Positions 36,085 to 45,673 of a stretch of 64,000 bases of DNA are shown here, in pieces. The position numbers and the translations under genes were made by a program. Location: NCBI RefSeq assembly GCF_024699945.1, contig NZ_JAJOMY010000001.1, positions 3,417,001 through 3,481,000 on the forward strand, read 5' to 3'. The notes beneath the pieces were generated by a model, which made no database searches, was not told the DNA's origin, and saw only the letters and a program-made list of their open reading frames with translations. The DNA comes from Phenylobacterium sp. J426 (lineage in GTDB: Bacteria; Pseudomonadota; Alphaproteobacteria; Caulobacterales; Caulobacteraceae). The first letter of the stretch is position 1; each line of letters begins with the position of its first letter.

Positions 36085-38551
36085 CTAATTCAGCAGCAGG
36101 TCCGGGCGCACAGTAAACCGAATCCAATATTCGCGCCCGCGGTTGGTGGAGCCGAATACGTCCGGCTTGCCTCCGGGTCGCGACGTGCCGGTAAGCTGGG
36201 GATTGCCCGTTAGAGGCACGCCTGCACCGGATGTCGGCTGATATTCCTCAGTGAGGTTGCGACCGAGGAAACCGATTTCCCAACTTCCGTTAGCCGGACC
36301 GAAGGACACGAATGCATCGATCTTCGTCACTCCGTCCTGAAAAGACTCGGGCTGAAGCTGCTGCATGTAGGAATAGCGGCCTGTGTAGGTCGCACTCGAA
36401 CCGACGGTCAGTAGAAAATCGTTCATCAGCGGCTTCTCATAGGTGAAGCCGAGGCTTGACGCCCATTTCGGAGCACGTGGCAACGTGCGGCCCGTCAAAT
36501 CTTGCTTGTCGAAGCGACCATTCGAATCTGTATCGGCCGCGCTACAGCCTTCCGCGATGGTCTGCCCAGTGTAACAGTCGCCCAAGAAATCTTTATAGAA
36601 CGACTCGTTGAAAGCTACGGCGCCAGTGATCGCGAGGCCCCGAATCTGGTACGGCTTGTAGTTGAAATCAAGCTCCACCCCCCGCACGACCGATCCGGTC
36701 ACATTTGCGATAGTCGTCGAAGCGGACTGCGCCTCAAAACTGCTCAACTGCAGATCTTCATAGGCATACCGATAGACCGCCATATTGATCATCAGGGATC
36801 GATCCAATAGGGCTGTCTTCAGGCCGAGCTCCCCGCCGGTTACCGTCTCTTCGTCGAACGAATTGTCGAATGGACCGCGGAGCGCCGGTCCTGCGTCGAG
36901 CATGCCCACCTGGAAACCGCCTGACTTATATCCGGTCTTGTAGGACCCGAAGATCGTCAATGCGGACGATGGGCGCCACGTGAGCGTGGCTTCCGGAGAT
37001 AGATTGTGAAACTTACGTTGGTCGGGAAGGTTCGCGGTGAGCTGAGCCTGAATCGATGGGACGACTGAAGCAATGTCCTGCTTCCTTTTTTCGTAGGTGT
37101 ACCGCGCACCGGCCGATAGTTCGAGAGTATCGGTCAAGTCGAACGTGGCCTGGGCGAGATCCCGAAACTGTCGTCGAGTCGATGCTAAAGGATGTCGTCG
37201 GCAATACCAGAACTGGGGCCGCCGCGCGGCCGATGACTGTCGTCCCCACGGTGGAAAATTCGTCAAGCTGGAAAAATCCACCAAACATCCAGTTGAAACG
37301 TCCGGAGTTCTCGGAAAACACCCGAATCTCCTCGGACCAGGTGGACTTCTCGATCAGACTTGCGGATGACAGTAACGGAAGGCCGAAAGAAGCCGCATCC
37401 ACGAGTTCGTAGCGCAGGTCGTAATACCCCGTGACAGAATTAATGCTGATCGCATCGGTGAGATTGTAATTGATGTCGAGCGTGCCAAGGATCTGCTCGA
37501 TATCCTCGAACGGAACCCCGTCGCCAAAGCGCGGATCTAAGGCTGCCAAAGTCGGGTCGAGGTCGCTGCGCTCGACGCGATCGTCAGCCGAACAATCCTG
37601 AGCGCCCGGAATGGCGCCCGGAGGTGCTGGAATACCGTACGGGCAGGCAATTCTCTGCAACTGCATGTAGGCGGCGTTGTCCCGGCTCATTGTATAGCCA
37701 AGCTTGAATTCGGCGCTGAAGACGTCATTGGGCTCAAATCGCAAGGTTCCCCTGGCGGCGATCTCTTCCGTACCGGGTCCGAATTTATTGGCCGGGCCGA
37801 AGGTTCCTGGCGTGCCGACAGGGATGATATTTTCGATGTAGCCTTCCTGATCGGTATACCTAACAGCTAGCCGCGCGCCGAGGACCTCATTGATCGGACC
37901 AGCGACATAGGCTTCGCCGACAATTTCCTCGGCTCCGAACTCATAGGAGACCTTCGCGCGAGATTCGAATTCCTCCGTCGGGCCCGCCGACCTGAGCGAA
38001 ATGATGCCGCCCGAAGCATTCTTGCCAAAGAACAGAGCCTGTGGGCCTTTGAGAACTTCAATCTGCTGGACGTCGAAGAAGCCCATCCGGACGACACCGC
38101 CATAACTGACCGTAACGCCGTCGAGATTCAGCGACACCGCTTGATCGATCGCGACGCTCGAGGTTGGGCTGGAAACGCCGCGGAGCGTGATGCTGCCGCC
38201 GAAGCCGCTGCCATTGGTCTGAATTTGAAGCTGCGGCACCATTTGCGGCAACTCAGTGAGATTGTCGATGCCCTGCTTTTCCAGGTTTTCGCCGGTCACC
38301 GCAGTGACCACGACCGGCGTGGAAATCGCTGTTTCATCGCGTTTGCGCGCGAAAACCACAATTTCCTCCACATTCTGAACAGCGTCCTGCGCCTGGGCTG
38401 CAGTCGGCAGTCCCATTGGCGCCACAAGCAGGGCGGCAAAGGCGGTTGCCCTCACCAAAACAACCTTTGAGCAGTCTTCTCGATCGCGCGATGCGGGCTC
38501 GGCTCTCCCGCTGGCGACGCACAGCATTTCTTGTTGATGATCTCGTGGCAT
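36085..38551 (-). CDS. TonB-dependent outer membrane receptor, one frame break
   Basis: About 820 aa. Start chosen at ATG 38551 with GGGAGGG a few bases upstream. Signal peptide (ATAFAALLVAPMGLPTAAQA), TonB box EEIVVFARKR, plug domain with TLRGVSSPTSSVAIDQAV and IEVLKGPQALFFGKNASGG, then a 22-strand barrel ending REYWIRFTVRPDLLLN. The frame breaks near 37173 between FSIDS and RQFRDLAQATF; this is not a long homopolymer. Receptors of this FecA/iroN-like class beside aromatic catabolic genes often import the substrate or a siderophore; which one is unknown. The gap 35822-36084 holds no gene. Confidence 0.87.
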
Positions 38552-38580
38552 ACATCCCTCCCTGTCTAGCAATGCATTAT

Positions 38581-38751
38581 TTATTGTTTGGCTTGTTGGC
38601 TGGCGCCGGTCGCGCGTTCGGCATTTTTTGTCCGAACGTTGAGACCGCCTCGGCGGCAGGGTGGCCAGATTGATTTCCTTAGGATCTTAAACATCAGATC
38701 CGTACCAATGTTGCCGGACCCGATGATCGCGACCTTCGTCTGTACGCTCAC
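38581..38751 (-). pseudogene. mhpF: Truncated acetaldehyde dehydrogenase N-terminus (mhpF copy 2)
   Basis: GTG 38751 overlaps the mhpD copy 2 stop exactly as in copy 1. [19 protein letters not shown] and MFKIL are kept, then similarity ends at about 38690 and the frame runs on into unrelated sequence to a stop at 38581. The catalytic Cys domain is missing, so copy 2 depends on the mhpF at 15997-16941. Confidence 0.85.
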
Positions 38752-39645
38752 GCCGCTACTCCGTACTTGAACCCGCAATCGCCGAGGCCGCCGATGGAGA
38801 CCCCGACTGAATCCCCCGGCGCGAGCGACACCATCGGCCCAAGCGCGCCCGTCAACACCAGGTCGCCCGCGCGCAACGGCTCGCCCCTGGTCGCGAGCGT
38901 GCGCGCCAGCCATGCGGCGGCGTTGAGCGGACTGCCAAGGCAAGCGGCGCCAACCCCCATCGAGGCCACCGCGCCATTGACCTCGAGGATCATTCCGCAA
39001 GTCCGAAGATCGAGATCTCGTAGGGGGATACGTTGCCGGCCCAAGACGAAGAATGCTGAAGACCCGTTGTCTGCCACGGTGTCGGCGAACGTTATCTTCC
39101 AATCCTCGATACGACTGTCGACTATTTCGATGGCAGGTGAAATGTGATCAACGGCCGCGACAATATCGCCAATGCTTATGTCTAACCCGTCCAGATCCCT
39201 GCCCAAAACAATGGCGATCTCCGCTTCCGCTTTCGGCTGAAGAACCTTCTTCGGGTCTAATTCTCCGCCATCGATGATTTCCATGTCAGAAAACAAAGCC
39301 CCGAAGTCAGGTTGGTTGACGCCGAGTTGCTTTTGCACAGCTTCGGATGTCAGACCTATCTTCTTGCCGATGATCCGGCGGCCGGCCTCTACCCAGTAGC
39401 GGGTATTGAGGCTCTGGACGGCATAGGCGCCTTCCATGTCCGACGGAGCAAGGCCGTCTCGCAGGGGCGGAACAGGCCCCCGATCGTAGGCCTGCCGCAG
39501 ACGCGCGGCCAAGTTGCCAAATGTCTCAGACGCCATTTGGGCGTCCCTCCCGATTTTGTGTTTTGTTGGGGCAAGCGTAGAGCTCACAGGCATGGACCAG
39601 CAATGAGTGCGGAACAGGGAGTCCCACATCGTGAGAACGCCAAGC
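38690..39645. repeat. Imperfect direct repeat, copy 2 (mhpF start - mhpD - upstream)
   Basis: Partner of 16870-17575. Near-identical over the mhpF start and the mhpD upstream region, with mhpD itself clearly diverged but complete. The two copies lie about 22 kb apart in the same orientation and flank the transposon nest and the dioxygenase operon. Confidence 0.82.
38748..39536 (-). CDS. mhpD: 2-keto-4-pentenoate hydratase (copy 2, intact)
   Basis: 262 aa from ATG 39536 (MASETFGNLAARLRQAYDRG). Adds water to 2-hydroxypenta-2,4-dienoate to give 4-hydroxy-2-oxovalerate. FAH-like fold with IGKKIGLTSEAVQKQLGVNQ, metal-binding KAEAEIAIVLGRDL, and AVDHISPAIEIVDSRIEDW. Complete and of normal length. 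It is divergent from an IclR regulator across 70 bp. Confidence 0.92.
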   Translation of the reverse strand: MASETFGNLAARLRQAYDRGPVPPLRDGLAPSDMEGAYAVQSLNTRYWVEAGRRIIGKKIGLTSEAVQKQLGVNQPDFGALFSDMEIIDGGELDPKKVLQPKAEAEIAIVLGRDLDGLDISIGDIVAAVDHISPAIEIVDSRIEDWKITFADTVADNGSSAFFVLGRQRIPLRDLDLRTCGMILEVNGAVASMGVGAACLGSPLNAAAWLARTLATRGEPLRAGDLVLTGALGPMVSLAPGDSVGVSIGGLGDCGFKYGVAA

Positions 39646-40461
39646 GAGGCCCCATGGTCTCAGGATCACACGAGCGGCGCCGCAGCTCTGGCGAAAGCGC
39701 TGGATCTGTGGCTGCGCCTTACGGCCGAGCCCGACCGATCTCTCCGCGAGGTCGCGGCGGATCTGCGGATTCCAGCTTCGACCGCCTATCGATTGATTTC
39801 CGTCTTCGAGAGCCGAGGCCTTCTTGCGAGGATTGGTTCGGGGAAATACGCGGCCGGCGGAGCGGTGGCACAGGTCGCGGGGCTGACGGATTTCAACAGC
39901 CTAGTAGCGGCGATGAGCCGACCGATCCTGCGCAAGTTGGCGTCTCAATTAGCTCGCACCATCCATCTTGGCGTACTTGAGGAGGATATGGTGACATACC
40001 TGGTCAAGGAGGGCGTGCATTCAGAACTCCTGTTCACACGGGAAGGTATGCAACTCGAAGCGTATTGCTCTGGTATTGGAAAGATCCTCCTGGCCGATCT
40101 ACATGAGCAACGCTTATCCCAGTATCTGGGTAGTGGAGAATTTGTGGCTTTAACCAAGCATACGATAACATCGCCTGATCAGATACGTGAAGAACTTGAG
40201 ACGGTTCGCGCATTGGGCTATGCCTTTGACAATGCCGAAGTGGACGAGGATTTGTACTGCGCCGCCGTGCCCGTGCGAGATGGCAATGGGCGTGTCGTAG
40301 CGGCAATCTCGGCTTCCGGTAAGAACACGCGCTGTGATGATCTTGGTTTGATCGAGGCGCTTAAGCAGAGCGCCGGAGAAGTGTCGGCGCGCCTGTTGGC
40401 GCTAGGCGCGGTCTTTTCACGACACATCGACGATCGAAATGGCTCTGTGGCCGCTGAGTGA
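39607..40461 (+). CDS. IclR family transcriptional regulator
   Basis: 284 aa from GTG 39607 (another GTG at 39628 is possible). N-terminal winged helix: SLREVAADLRIPASTAYRLI then SVFESRGLLARIGSGKYAAG; C-terminal effector domain with SGIGKILLADL and GYAFDNAEVDEDLYCAAVPV. IclR proteins often control aromatic meta-cleavage operons (for example MhpR), and its position divergent from mhpD makes it the likely regulator of the hydratase-led operon. The matching regulator of copy 1 was lost to the IS3 insertion. Confidence 0.9.
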   Translation: MRNRESHIVRTPSEAPWSQDHTSGAAALAKALDLWLRLTAEPDRSLREVAADLRIPASTAYRLISVFESRGLLARIGSGKYAAGGAVAQVAGLTDFNSLVAAMSRPILRKLASQLARTIHLGVLEEDMVTYLVKEGVHSELLFTREGMQLEAYCSGIGKILLADLHEQRLSQYLGSGEFVALTKHTITSPDQIREELETVRALGYAFDNAEVDEDLYCAAVPVRDGNGRVVAAISASGKNTRCDDLGLIEALKQSAGEVSARLLALGAVFSRHIDDRNGSVAAE

Positions 40462-41120
40462 ACTGATAGATTCCCGCGAGGACCCCGACCGTTGGTCCCG
40501 TCTCTTGAGCCCTTGCATGGCTCGTTGAGGGTGAAGATGCGTCGCCGGTCCACCCAGTAGTCCGCGAGCGTCAACGAGGTGATCGCCCACCTACATTCCA
40601 TGTGTGTCGCACTCATCGGCTACATGCTTCCAAGGCCCCTTGGCTGCCAATCGGCGCGGCGATCCGGCGAAGCCCGACCGTTGCCGCCCGACGGGTGGAC
40701 GCAGCCAGCGCACATAGATCGTGGCCGTGGCTCAACGCGTCCGGCAGGTGAACCACCAGTTGAAGACTGCCAGCCGCAAGCTGCCACCCTCGTGAAACAG
40801 CTTGGCCGACCCGAAGCGATGCCGTCCCAGCAGCATCACGCGGGCGATGCCGTGCCTGGAGATGTGTGTCATGCCTGTTGGCGCCATGTGCCATCGACCG
40901 GCTATCCCTGGTCCCGCCTCGCCGTGCACCTCCACACGCACGCCAACTTCGCCTGGGGGCAGGCGATCGGCGTCCGGGCTCAGCGGCCCGGTGGGATAGA
41001 CCTGAACTAGGGGCAGCTTCACAGTGAATCGCGCCGCCGCCTCGAAAAACGCCCGCTGAACGGAACACCGGAAGCAGGAGCGCCGCTCGCCAGGGAGCGA
41101 CGCCCCTGCGGATCGAAGCC
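40462..41120. other. 659-bp stretch without a recognisable gene
   Basis: Between iclR and the second TonB receptor. The minus strand has a possible decayed coding trace at about 40732-41060 (LPLVQVYPTGPLSPDADRLP, then GIARVMLLGRHRFGSAKLFH and LRLAVFNWWFTC), with the frame lost after that. I do not recognise it. Nothing convincing on the plus strand. Confidence 0.3.
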
Positions 41121-44100
41121 CTAGAATGTCTTTCTGATGCCGACCTCGACCACACGGCCAAGCGGGTTTCCCGAGGTGTAGTCGTAGTTGTACTGGCTCG
41201 GAACGTACGGCGGGTCCTTGTCGAAGACGTTCTGGATGCTCGCCGTCACCACCGAGTCCCACGGCGCTTCCCAGCGCACGATCAGGTCGTGCTGCCAGAA
41301 GGCCTTTGACTTGCCGACGGGCAGGAGGTCGCGCCCAGCGCACGACGTGGAAGCGCCCGCGCAGGCCGCCGCGCCCGTTGTCGCGGCCGAATTTGGGACG
41401 GTGACGAACAGCGGCGATCCGAAGGCAGGCGATGTGCCTTCCGAGAACCGCGTCTGCCAGCGCACCGAAAGCGGCCCCTTCACGAACGCCGCGAAGGCGT
41501 TGGCCTTGAGCTCGGGGTAGGAGAAGAAGTCGTTGATCAGGTCGGACAGACCTGCGCGGTCCTCCTCAGGCGAGATAGGGATGTCTGCGCCGAGCATGGT
41601 CACTTCGCCGCGCTTATATTCGATCAGGTAGGTGGCCTCGCCTCCAACTGCCCAATGGCCATCGAACCAGCCGTCCCAGTCGTACTGCGCGCGGAACTCC
41701 ACCCCGGAAGTATCCGTCGTCGGGCCGTTGACCACAAAGCTGCGGAGGCGGGCCACGTTCGCCGCGCCGCAAGCGCCGGCGAACGTAAAGCGGGCTTGCA
41801 GCGCTGCGAAGGCCGGATTTCCGCAGTTCACGTTGGACGCGCCCGGGAACATTGTGGCGTACAGGCGAGCGCCACTTTCCTCGATGATCTCGTCCTTGAA
41901 CTTGAAATTAAAGTAATCGACGGTGGCGGAGAAGCCGCCGAGATCCAGGATGGCGCCGACATTGAAGGTGTCGGCCTTCTCGGGCTTCAGGTCGGGATTG
42001 CCACAGCTCTGGAAGGCGCGGTAGGCGCTTCCGAGCACGCGCACGCCATTATTGCAGTTGTTGCCAACCAGGCCCGGCCCGGGCGCCCGGAAGGTGGTGC
42101 TAGCCGTGCCGCGCAGCGCAAGCCAGTCGACCACCTGCCATTTCAGGGCCACCTTGGGGTTGGTGGTGGAGCCGACGGCGCCTTGGTAGTCCTCGTGGCG
42201 GATCGCGAAGTTGACGTTGATGGCGGCCGTGACGGGGAACTGCAACTCAGCGAAGATCGCCTTCACATTCGCGTCGTCGTCGCGGTCGGAATCGGACCCG
42301 AAGAACTGTAGGGGCCCACTTTCATCGGCGCACGCCGGGCGGTCCGGGCATGGCGTCTCCGCCGAATTGAAGAGGGCGCCGTACTTCCGAATCTCCTGGG
42401 TGTAGCGGTATTGCGCGCCGGCCGCCCAGGCCACGGGGCCGCCGGGAAGCTCGATGCCGCTTTCGCCCGAGAAGACGACGTCGGCCACGAGCAGCCGGTT
42501 CGTCAAGACATTGGTGTAGTTTCCGTACAGCCAGGCGACCACCTGCGGGTCGTTCGCCACCGACGGGTTGAAGAACGGATTGGCCGCGCCATTCACCACG
42601 CTTGTGGCGACGCCGTTGGTGAACGGATTGAAGTAGTAGCACCCCAACGCGGCGTTGCCGGCGCCGGTCGTGAAGTTGGCGGTCTCGGCCGCGCTACAGC
42701 CGCCCGGATCGTCTGCCTTGGCCCCGAAGCCGCGCAGGGCCAGCTGGATATTGCGGACCAGGAGGTCGTTCGTGTTCGAGGTGTTCTTCTGCTCCATATA
42801 GGTGAGCGCCGTGTCGTAGTTGACGCTTCCGAACACCTTGCCCTGGAAGCCGCCCGAGACGCGGAAGCCGTCGTTCTGGATCGACTGGTGGTCGGCCTTG
42901 TCGGGGTTGAGCGGATGGCCGGCGAAGGCGATCGCGCGCCAGCCGAGCTGAACGATATCCACCCCCCGGGCGCCCAGGGGCGCGCCAGGCTGGGCGCCGA
43001 CGCTGCTGTTGGCGGTGGCGCGGATCGCCGCGCATTGCGCGGCGGTCAACGGCGCGGCGCAGCTGTTCAGCAAGGCCACGAGGCCCGGGTGGTTGGCTGG
43101 AATGTTGTACGGAACTGAGAAGTTAGGGCCGTTGGGAGCTGTCGGCGAGAATGACGTGCCGCCCGCCGAAACTGGCGACGGATATTGGGCAGTCAGGTTC
43201 GCAGGCGAAATCCGCTGGACCGGCGTGTCGTTCTTCGTCCAGGCGACTTCCCCGCGGAAGGACATCGTCTCCGAAAGATCGAAGTTCACCTCACCGTAGA
43301 GTTGGTAGTGGTCCTCCTCATTGACCAGGTCGTTGAAGTTGGAGAACTGGAACCGGCACGTGGAACTGAATGTCGCTGGATTCTGCGGCCCCGTCGGCAC
43401 CGCGACCGTGGCTGTGGCGCCCTGTCCTAGCGTGCCGTTCAGCGGATTCTGGTAGGTCACGTTGTTGGTGAGGACGCCGCCCAACTCCTCGCAGCCGTTA
43501 TCGCGGAAGAGGTTCGCTCCGGCGAGGAACAGGCCGGGGTTCGACGCCCCGGTCCAGCCCCCTGCGCCTGCATAGCCGCCGAAATCAAACGACCGGAGCG
43601 CCCAGTCGCGGTCATGGATGTCAAGCCGCGAACGGTGGCGGTACCCGCCAGTGAGCAAGACGTTGCCGTTGTCGAACTGCTTGCCCCACGCCGCGTCGAG
43701 CCGGTAGTCGCCGTCCGAGCCGTCGATGAAGGCGTATTCGGCGCTGACCTCGAGGTTGTCGAGATCCTTGCGGGTGATGAAATTCACCACGCCCCCGATG
43801 GCGTCGGAGCCATAGGTGGCCGCCGCCCCGTCCTTGAGGATCTCGATCCGCCCGACGGCGGCGGTCGGGATGAAGTTGAGGTTGGCGCCGCCGCCTTGGA
43901 AGGCGGCTACGGGGCTGTCAGCGAGCCGACGGCCATTCATCAGGGTCAGCGTCCGTGCCGCACCGAAGCCCCGCAGGTTGATCGTCGCCGTCCCCGCGCC
44001 GCCGTTGTAGCGGTTGCTCTCGCCCAGCGCCGATTGCGACGAGGTCACGTTCTTGACGAGCTGGACGACCGTCGGCGAGCCCTGCTCCTCCAGGTCCTCT

Positions 44101-44288
44101 GCGCTGAGCACGTCGACGGGCAGGGCCGCGTCCTCGGGCGTGCCGGCGATAAAGGAGCCGGTCACGACGACTTCCTCCACTTCGGCCGGTTGGCTGGTCT
44201 GGGCCTGGGCGTCCGCCAAGCCCGCGCCCCCGAAGGAGATGGCGATGGAAAGTATCGAACCACCGAATAGGTGACTACGCCTGGTCAA
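41121..44288 (-). CDS. TonB-dependent outer membrane receptor
   Basis: About 1,055 aa. The start is taken at TTG 44288 (then TRRSHLFGGSILSIAISFGG), which has a strong GGGAGGAG site just upstream; the frame is open to 44558 without support. Signal peptide ends ADAQA; TonB box EVEEVVVTGSFIAG; plug with GAARTLTLMNGRRLADSPVA and RIEILKDGAAATYGSDAIGG; long barrel with large loops and several extracellular Cys pairs; C-terminal strand GRVVEVGIRKTF ends in Phe as required for barrel assembly. No frame break. Resembles the large oar/CirA-like receptors of Caulobacter and Sphingomonas; ligand unknown. Confidence 0.92.
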   Translation of the reverse strand: MTRRSHLFGGSILSIAISFGGAGLADAQAQTSQPAEVEEVVVTGSFIAGTPEDAALPVDVLSAEDLEEQGSPTVVQLVKNVTSSQSALGESNRYNGGAGTATINLRGFGAARTLTLMNGRRLADSPVAAFQGGGANLNFIPTAAVGRIEILKDGAAATYGSDAIGGVVNFITRKDLDNLEVSAEYAFIDGSDGDYRLDAAWGKQFDNGNVLLTGGYRHRSRLDIHDRDWALRSFDFGGYAGAGGWTGASNPGLFLAGANLFRDNGCEELGGVLTNNVTYQNPLNGTLGQGATATVAVPTGPQNPATFSSTCRFQFSNFNDLVNEEDHYQLYGEVNFDLSETMSFRGEVAWTKNDTPVQRISPANLTAQYPSPVSAGGTSFSPTAPNGPNFSVPYNIPANHPGLVALLNSCAAPLTAAQCAAIRATANSSVGAQPGAPLGARGVDIVQLGWRAIAFAGHPLNPDKADHQSIQNDGFRVSGGFQGKVFGSVNYDTALTYMEQKNTSNTNDLLVRNIQLALRGFGAKADDPGGCSAAETANFTTGAGNAALGCYYFNPFTNGVATSVVNGAANPFFNPSVANDPQVVAWLYGNYTNVLTNRLLVADVVFSGESGIELPGGPVAWAAGAQYRYTQEIRKYGALFNSAETPCPDRPACADESGPLQFFGSDSDRDDDANVKAIFAELQFPVTAAINVNFAIRHEDYQGAVGSTTNPKVALKWQVVDWLALRGTASTTFRAPGPGLVGNNCNNGVRVLGSAYRAFQSCGNPDLKPEKADTFNVGAILDLGGFSATVDYFNFKFKDEIIEESGARLYATMFPGASNVNCGNPAFAALQARFTFAGACGAANVARLRSFVVNGPTTDTSGVEFRAQYDWDGWFDGHWAVGGEATYLIEYKRGEVTMLGADIPISPEEDRAGLSDLINDFFSYPELKANAFAAFVKGPLSVRWQTRFSEGTSPAFGSPLFVTVPNSAATTGAAACAGASTSCAGRDLLPVGKSKAFWQHDLIVRWEAPWDSVVTASIQNVFDKDPPYVPSQYNYDYTSGNPLGRVVEVGIRKTF

Positions 44289-44737
44289 GATAGACTCCTC
44301 CCTGTTTTTTCTCACTTCTTTGATTGTGTCTTCTGAGACCGTGCGGCATGGAAGCCGCCGAAATACGAACTGAGTACGATGAAAGGCCGGAGGCTGCGCA
44401 TTGCAGCGCCCCGAAGGTCCGTGTCCGAAGCCAAGGTACGCGCGAAACGCTCGACACCTTCGCGTCCTCCAGTCGCGACGATGCTGCATCTTCGGCGCAG
44501 CAGACGGGACATGTAATCTTCGTTGCTTTAGCTTCGCCGCACTTTCCGGGTCACGCAATGAGAAAAGCGGGGCTGTGAGCTGCGCCGTCGGTGCGGCGGC
44601 GAAAAGCGCCCGCGACCAAGGGAGACACGAAGGGGACCTGCGCCGCCAAGGCCGATCTTCCGCGGGCCGAGTTTGCGCTGTATGTTACAATCGTATTTGG
44701 CGGTCTGAGCTGCAGCGTTGGAAATGGGGGATACAGG
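44289..44737. other. 449-bp intergenic region
   Basis: Between the divergent TonB receptor and the small secreted protein gene. No convincing coding frame or RNA gene seen. It must hold both promoters; no clear operator palindrome was recognised. Confidence 0.4.
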
Positions 44738-45046
44738 GTGAGGTTTCTGAAAGCATCTGTCGGAGGGCTCCTGGCGACGCTCGCAATCGTTGCAGCCGGC
44801 CAGGCCGCTGAGCCGGTCGTGGCGCAGCTTGAAACCGCGCTCAACGAGCCCTTAAAGATCGTCGCTGGCGGCGCTGTGTTCAATTGTCAGGACGCCCGCT
44901 GCGTGGCTCGGGCTCGGACCAACCAGACACTGAGCGTAAGCGCCTGCAAGCAACTCGCGAAGCGGGTCGGGGTGATCACTGCGTTCGGCGACTCTCGCGA
45001 CAAGCTTCCCCCAGAGAAGCTGGCCGCCTGCAGACCCAACCGCTAG
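44738..45046 (+). CDS. Small secreted protein, two-cysteine, function unknown
   Basis: About 102 aa from GTG 44738 (start chosen because a signal peptide follows: FLKASVGGLLATLAIVAAGQ then AAEPVV). The mature part has GGAVFNCQDARCVARARTNQ and VSACKQLAKRVGVITAFG, with three Cys. Proteins with this GxxxxC-x4-C pattern occur as hypotheticals in related Alphaproteobacteria. Periplasmic location is likely; no function claimed. Confidence 0.7.
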   Translation: MRFLKASVGGLLATLAIVAAGQAAEPVVAQLETALNEPLKIVAGGAVFNCQDARCVARARTNQTLSVSACKQLAKRVGVITAFGDSRDKLPPEKLAACRPNR

Positions 45047-45217
45047 CCAAGGCGTCAGAACTCACTCGGGCGGTGACGGCTGCTATCCTCTGCCGGCGCT
45101 CAGCTCGGCTAAACGCTCATCGGTCGCCCACGAACTGCGGATGGTGCAGCCGGGCGACCGCCGGTCATCTGCCGGAGCCGCCCGGGCGGCGGCGGGTGCG
45201 CTGGCCTTTGGGTCACG

Positions 45218-45673
45218 CTATTCGCCCGTGAGATAGACGCCGCGGCCGCTGGCGTATAGGTCACCGCCAGCGCTTCGCACCATGCTTTCGGCCACTGACA
45301 GCCGCCGCCCAACCTTCACGATCCTTGAGGATGTGAGAATGGGCCCAGCGGTCGCCGGACGGTGATAGTCCACCGAGAGTGTAGCGGTCGCGGTGACCCG
45401 ATGGCCGTGAACCAGCAGGACGTAGAACCCGGCGAGATCGATCAACGAGGCCAGAACGCCCCCATGGACGGAACCGATGCGGGGGTTGGAGACAATCTCG
45501 TCCCGCCAGGGCATCGCGAGTTCGAGGCCGTCGTCCGAGAGTGCCACGATGTCCAGGTCCAGCCAGTTGTGAAAGGGGGCGGCCCGCAATGCCGCCTGCC
45601 AGGCCTTGACAGGGGCAGCGCCAGGCAGCTCAGCGTCATCGGTCACCGCACGTCTCCCCAGCCCATCGCCCAC
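45218..45673 (-). CDS. PaaI-type hotdog thioesterase
   Basis: 151-aa acyl-CoA thioesterase of the 4HBT/PaaI group. Core: SNPRIGSVHGGVLASLIDLA with the catalytic Asp/Gly helix (about 62-81), then VTATATLSVDYHRPATAGPI. GTG start at 45673 directly follows the stop of the flavoprotein gene (TGAGTG), so the two are translated together. It probably frees CoA from dead-end acyl-CoA products of the neighbouring catabolic genes. Confidence 0.88.
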   Translation of the reverse strand: MGDGLGRRAVTDDAELPGAAPVKAWQAALRAAPFHNWLDLDIVALSDDGLELAMPWRDEIVSNPRIGSVHGGVLASLIDLAGFYVLLVHGHRVTATATLSVDYHRPATAGPILTSSRIVKVGRRLSVAESMVRSAGGDLYASGRGVYLTGE

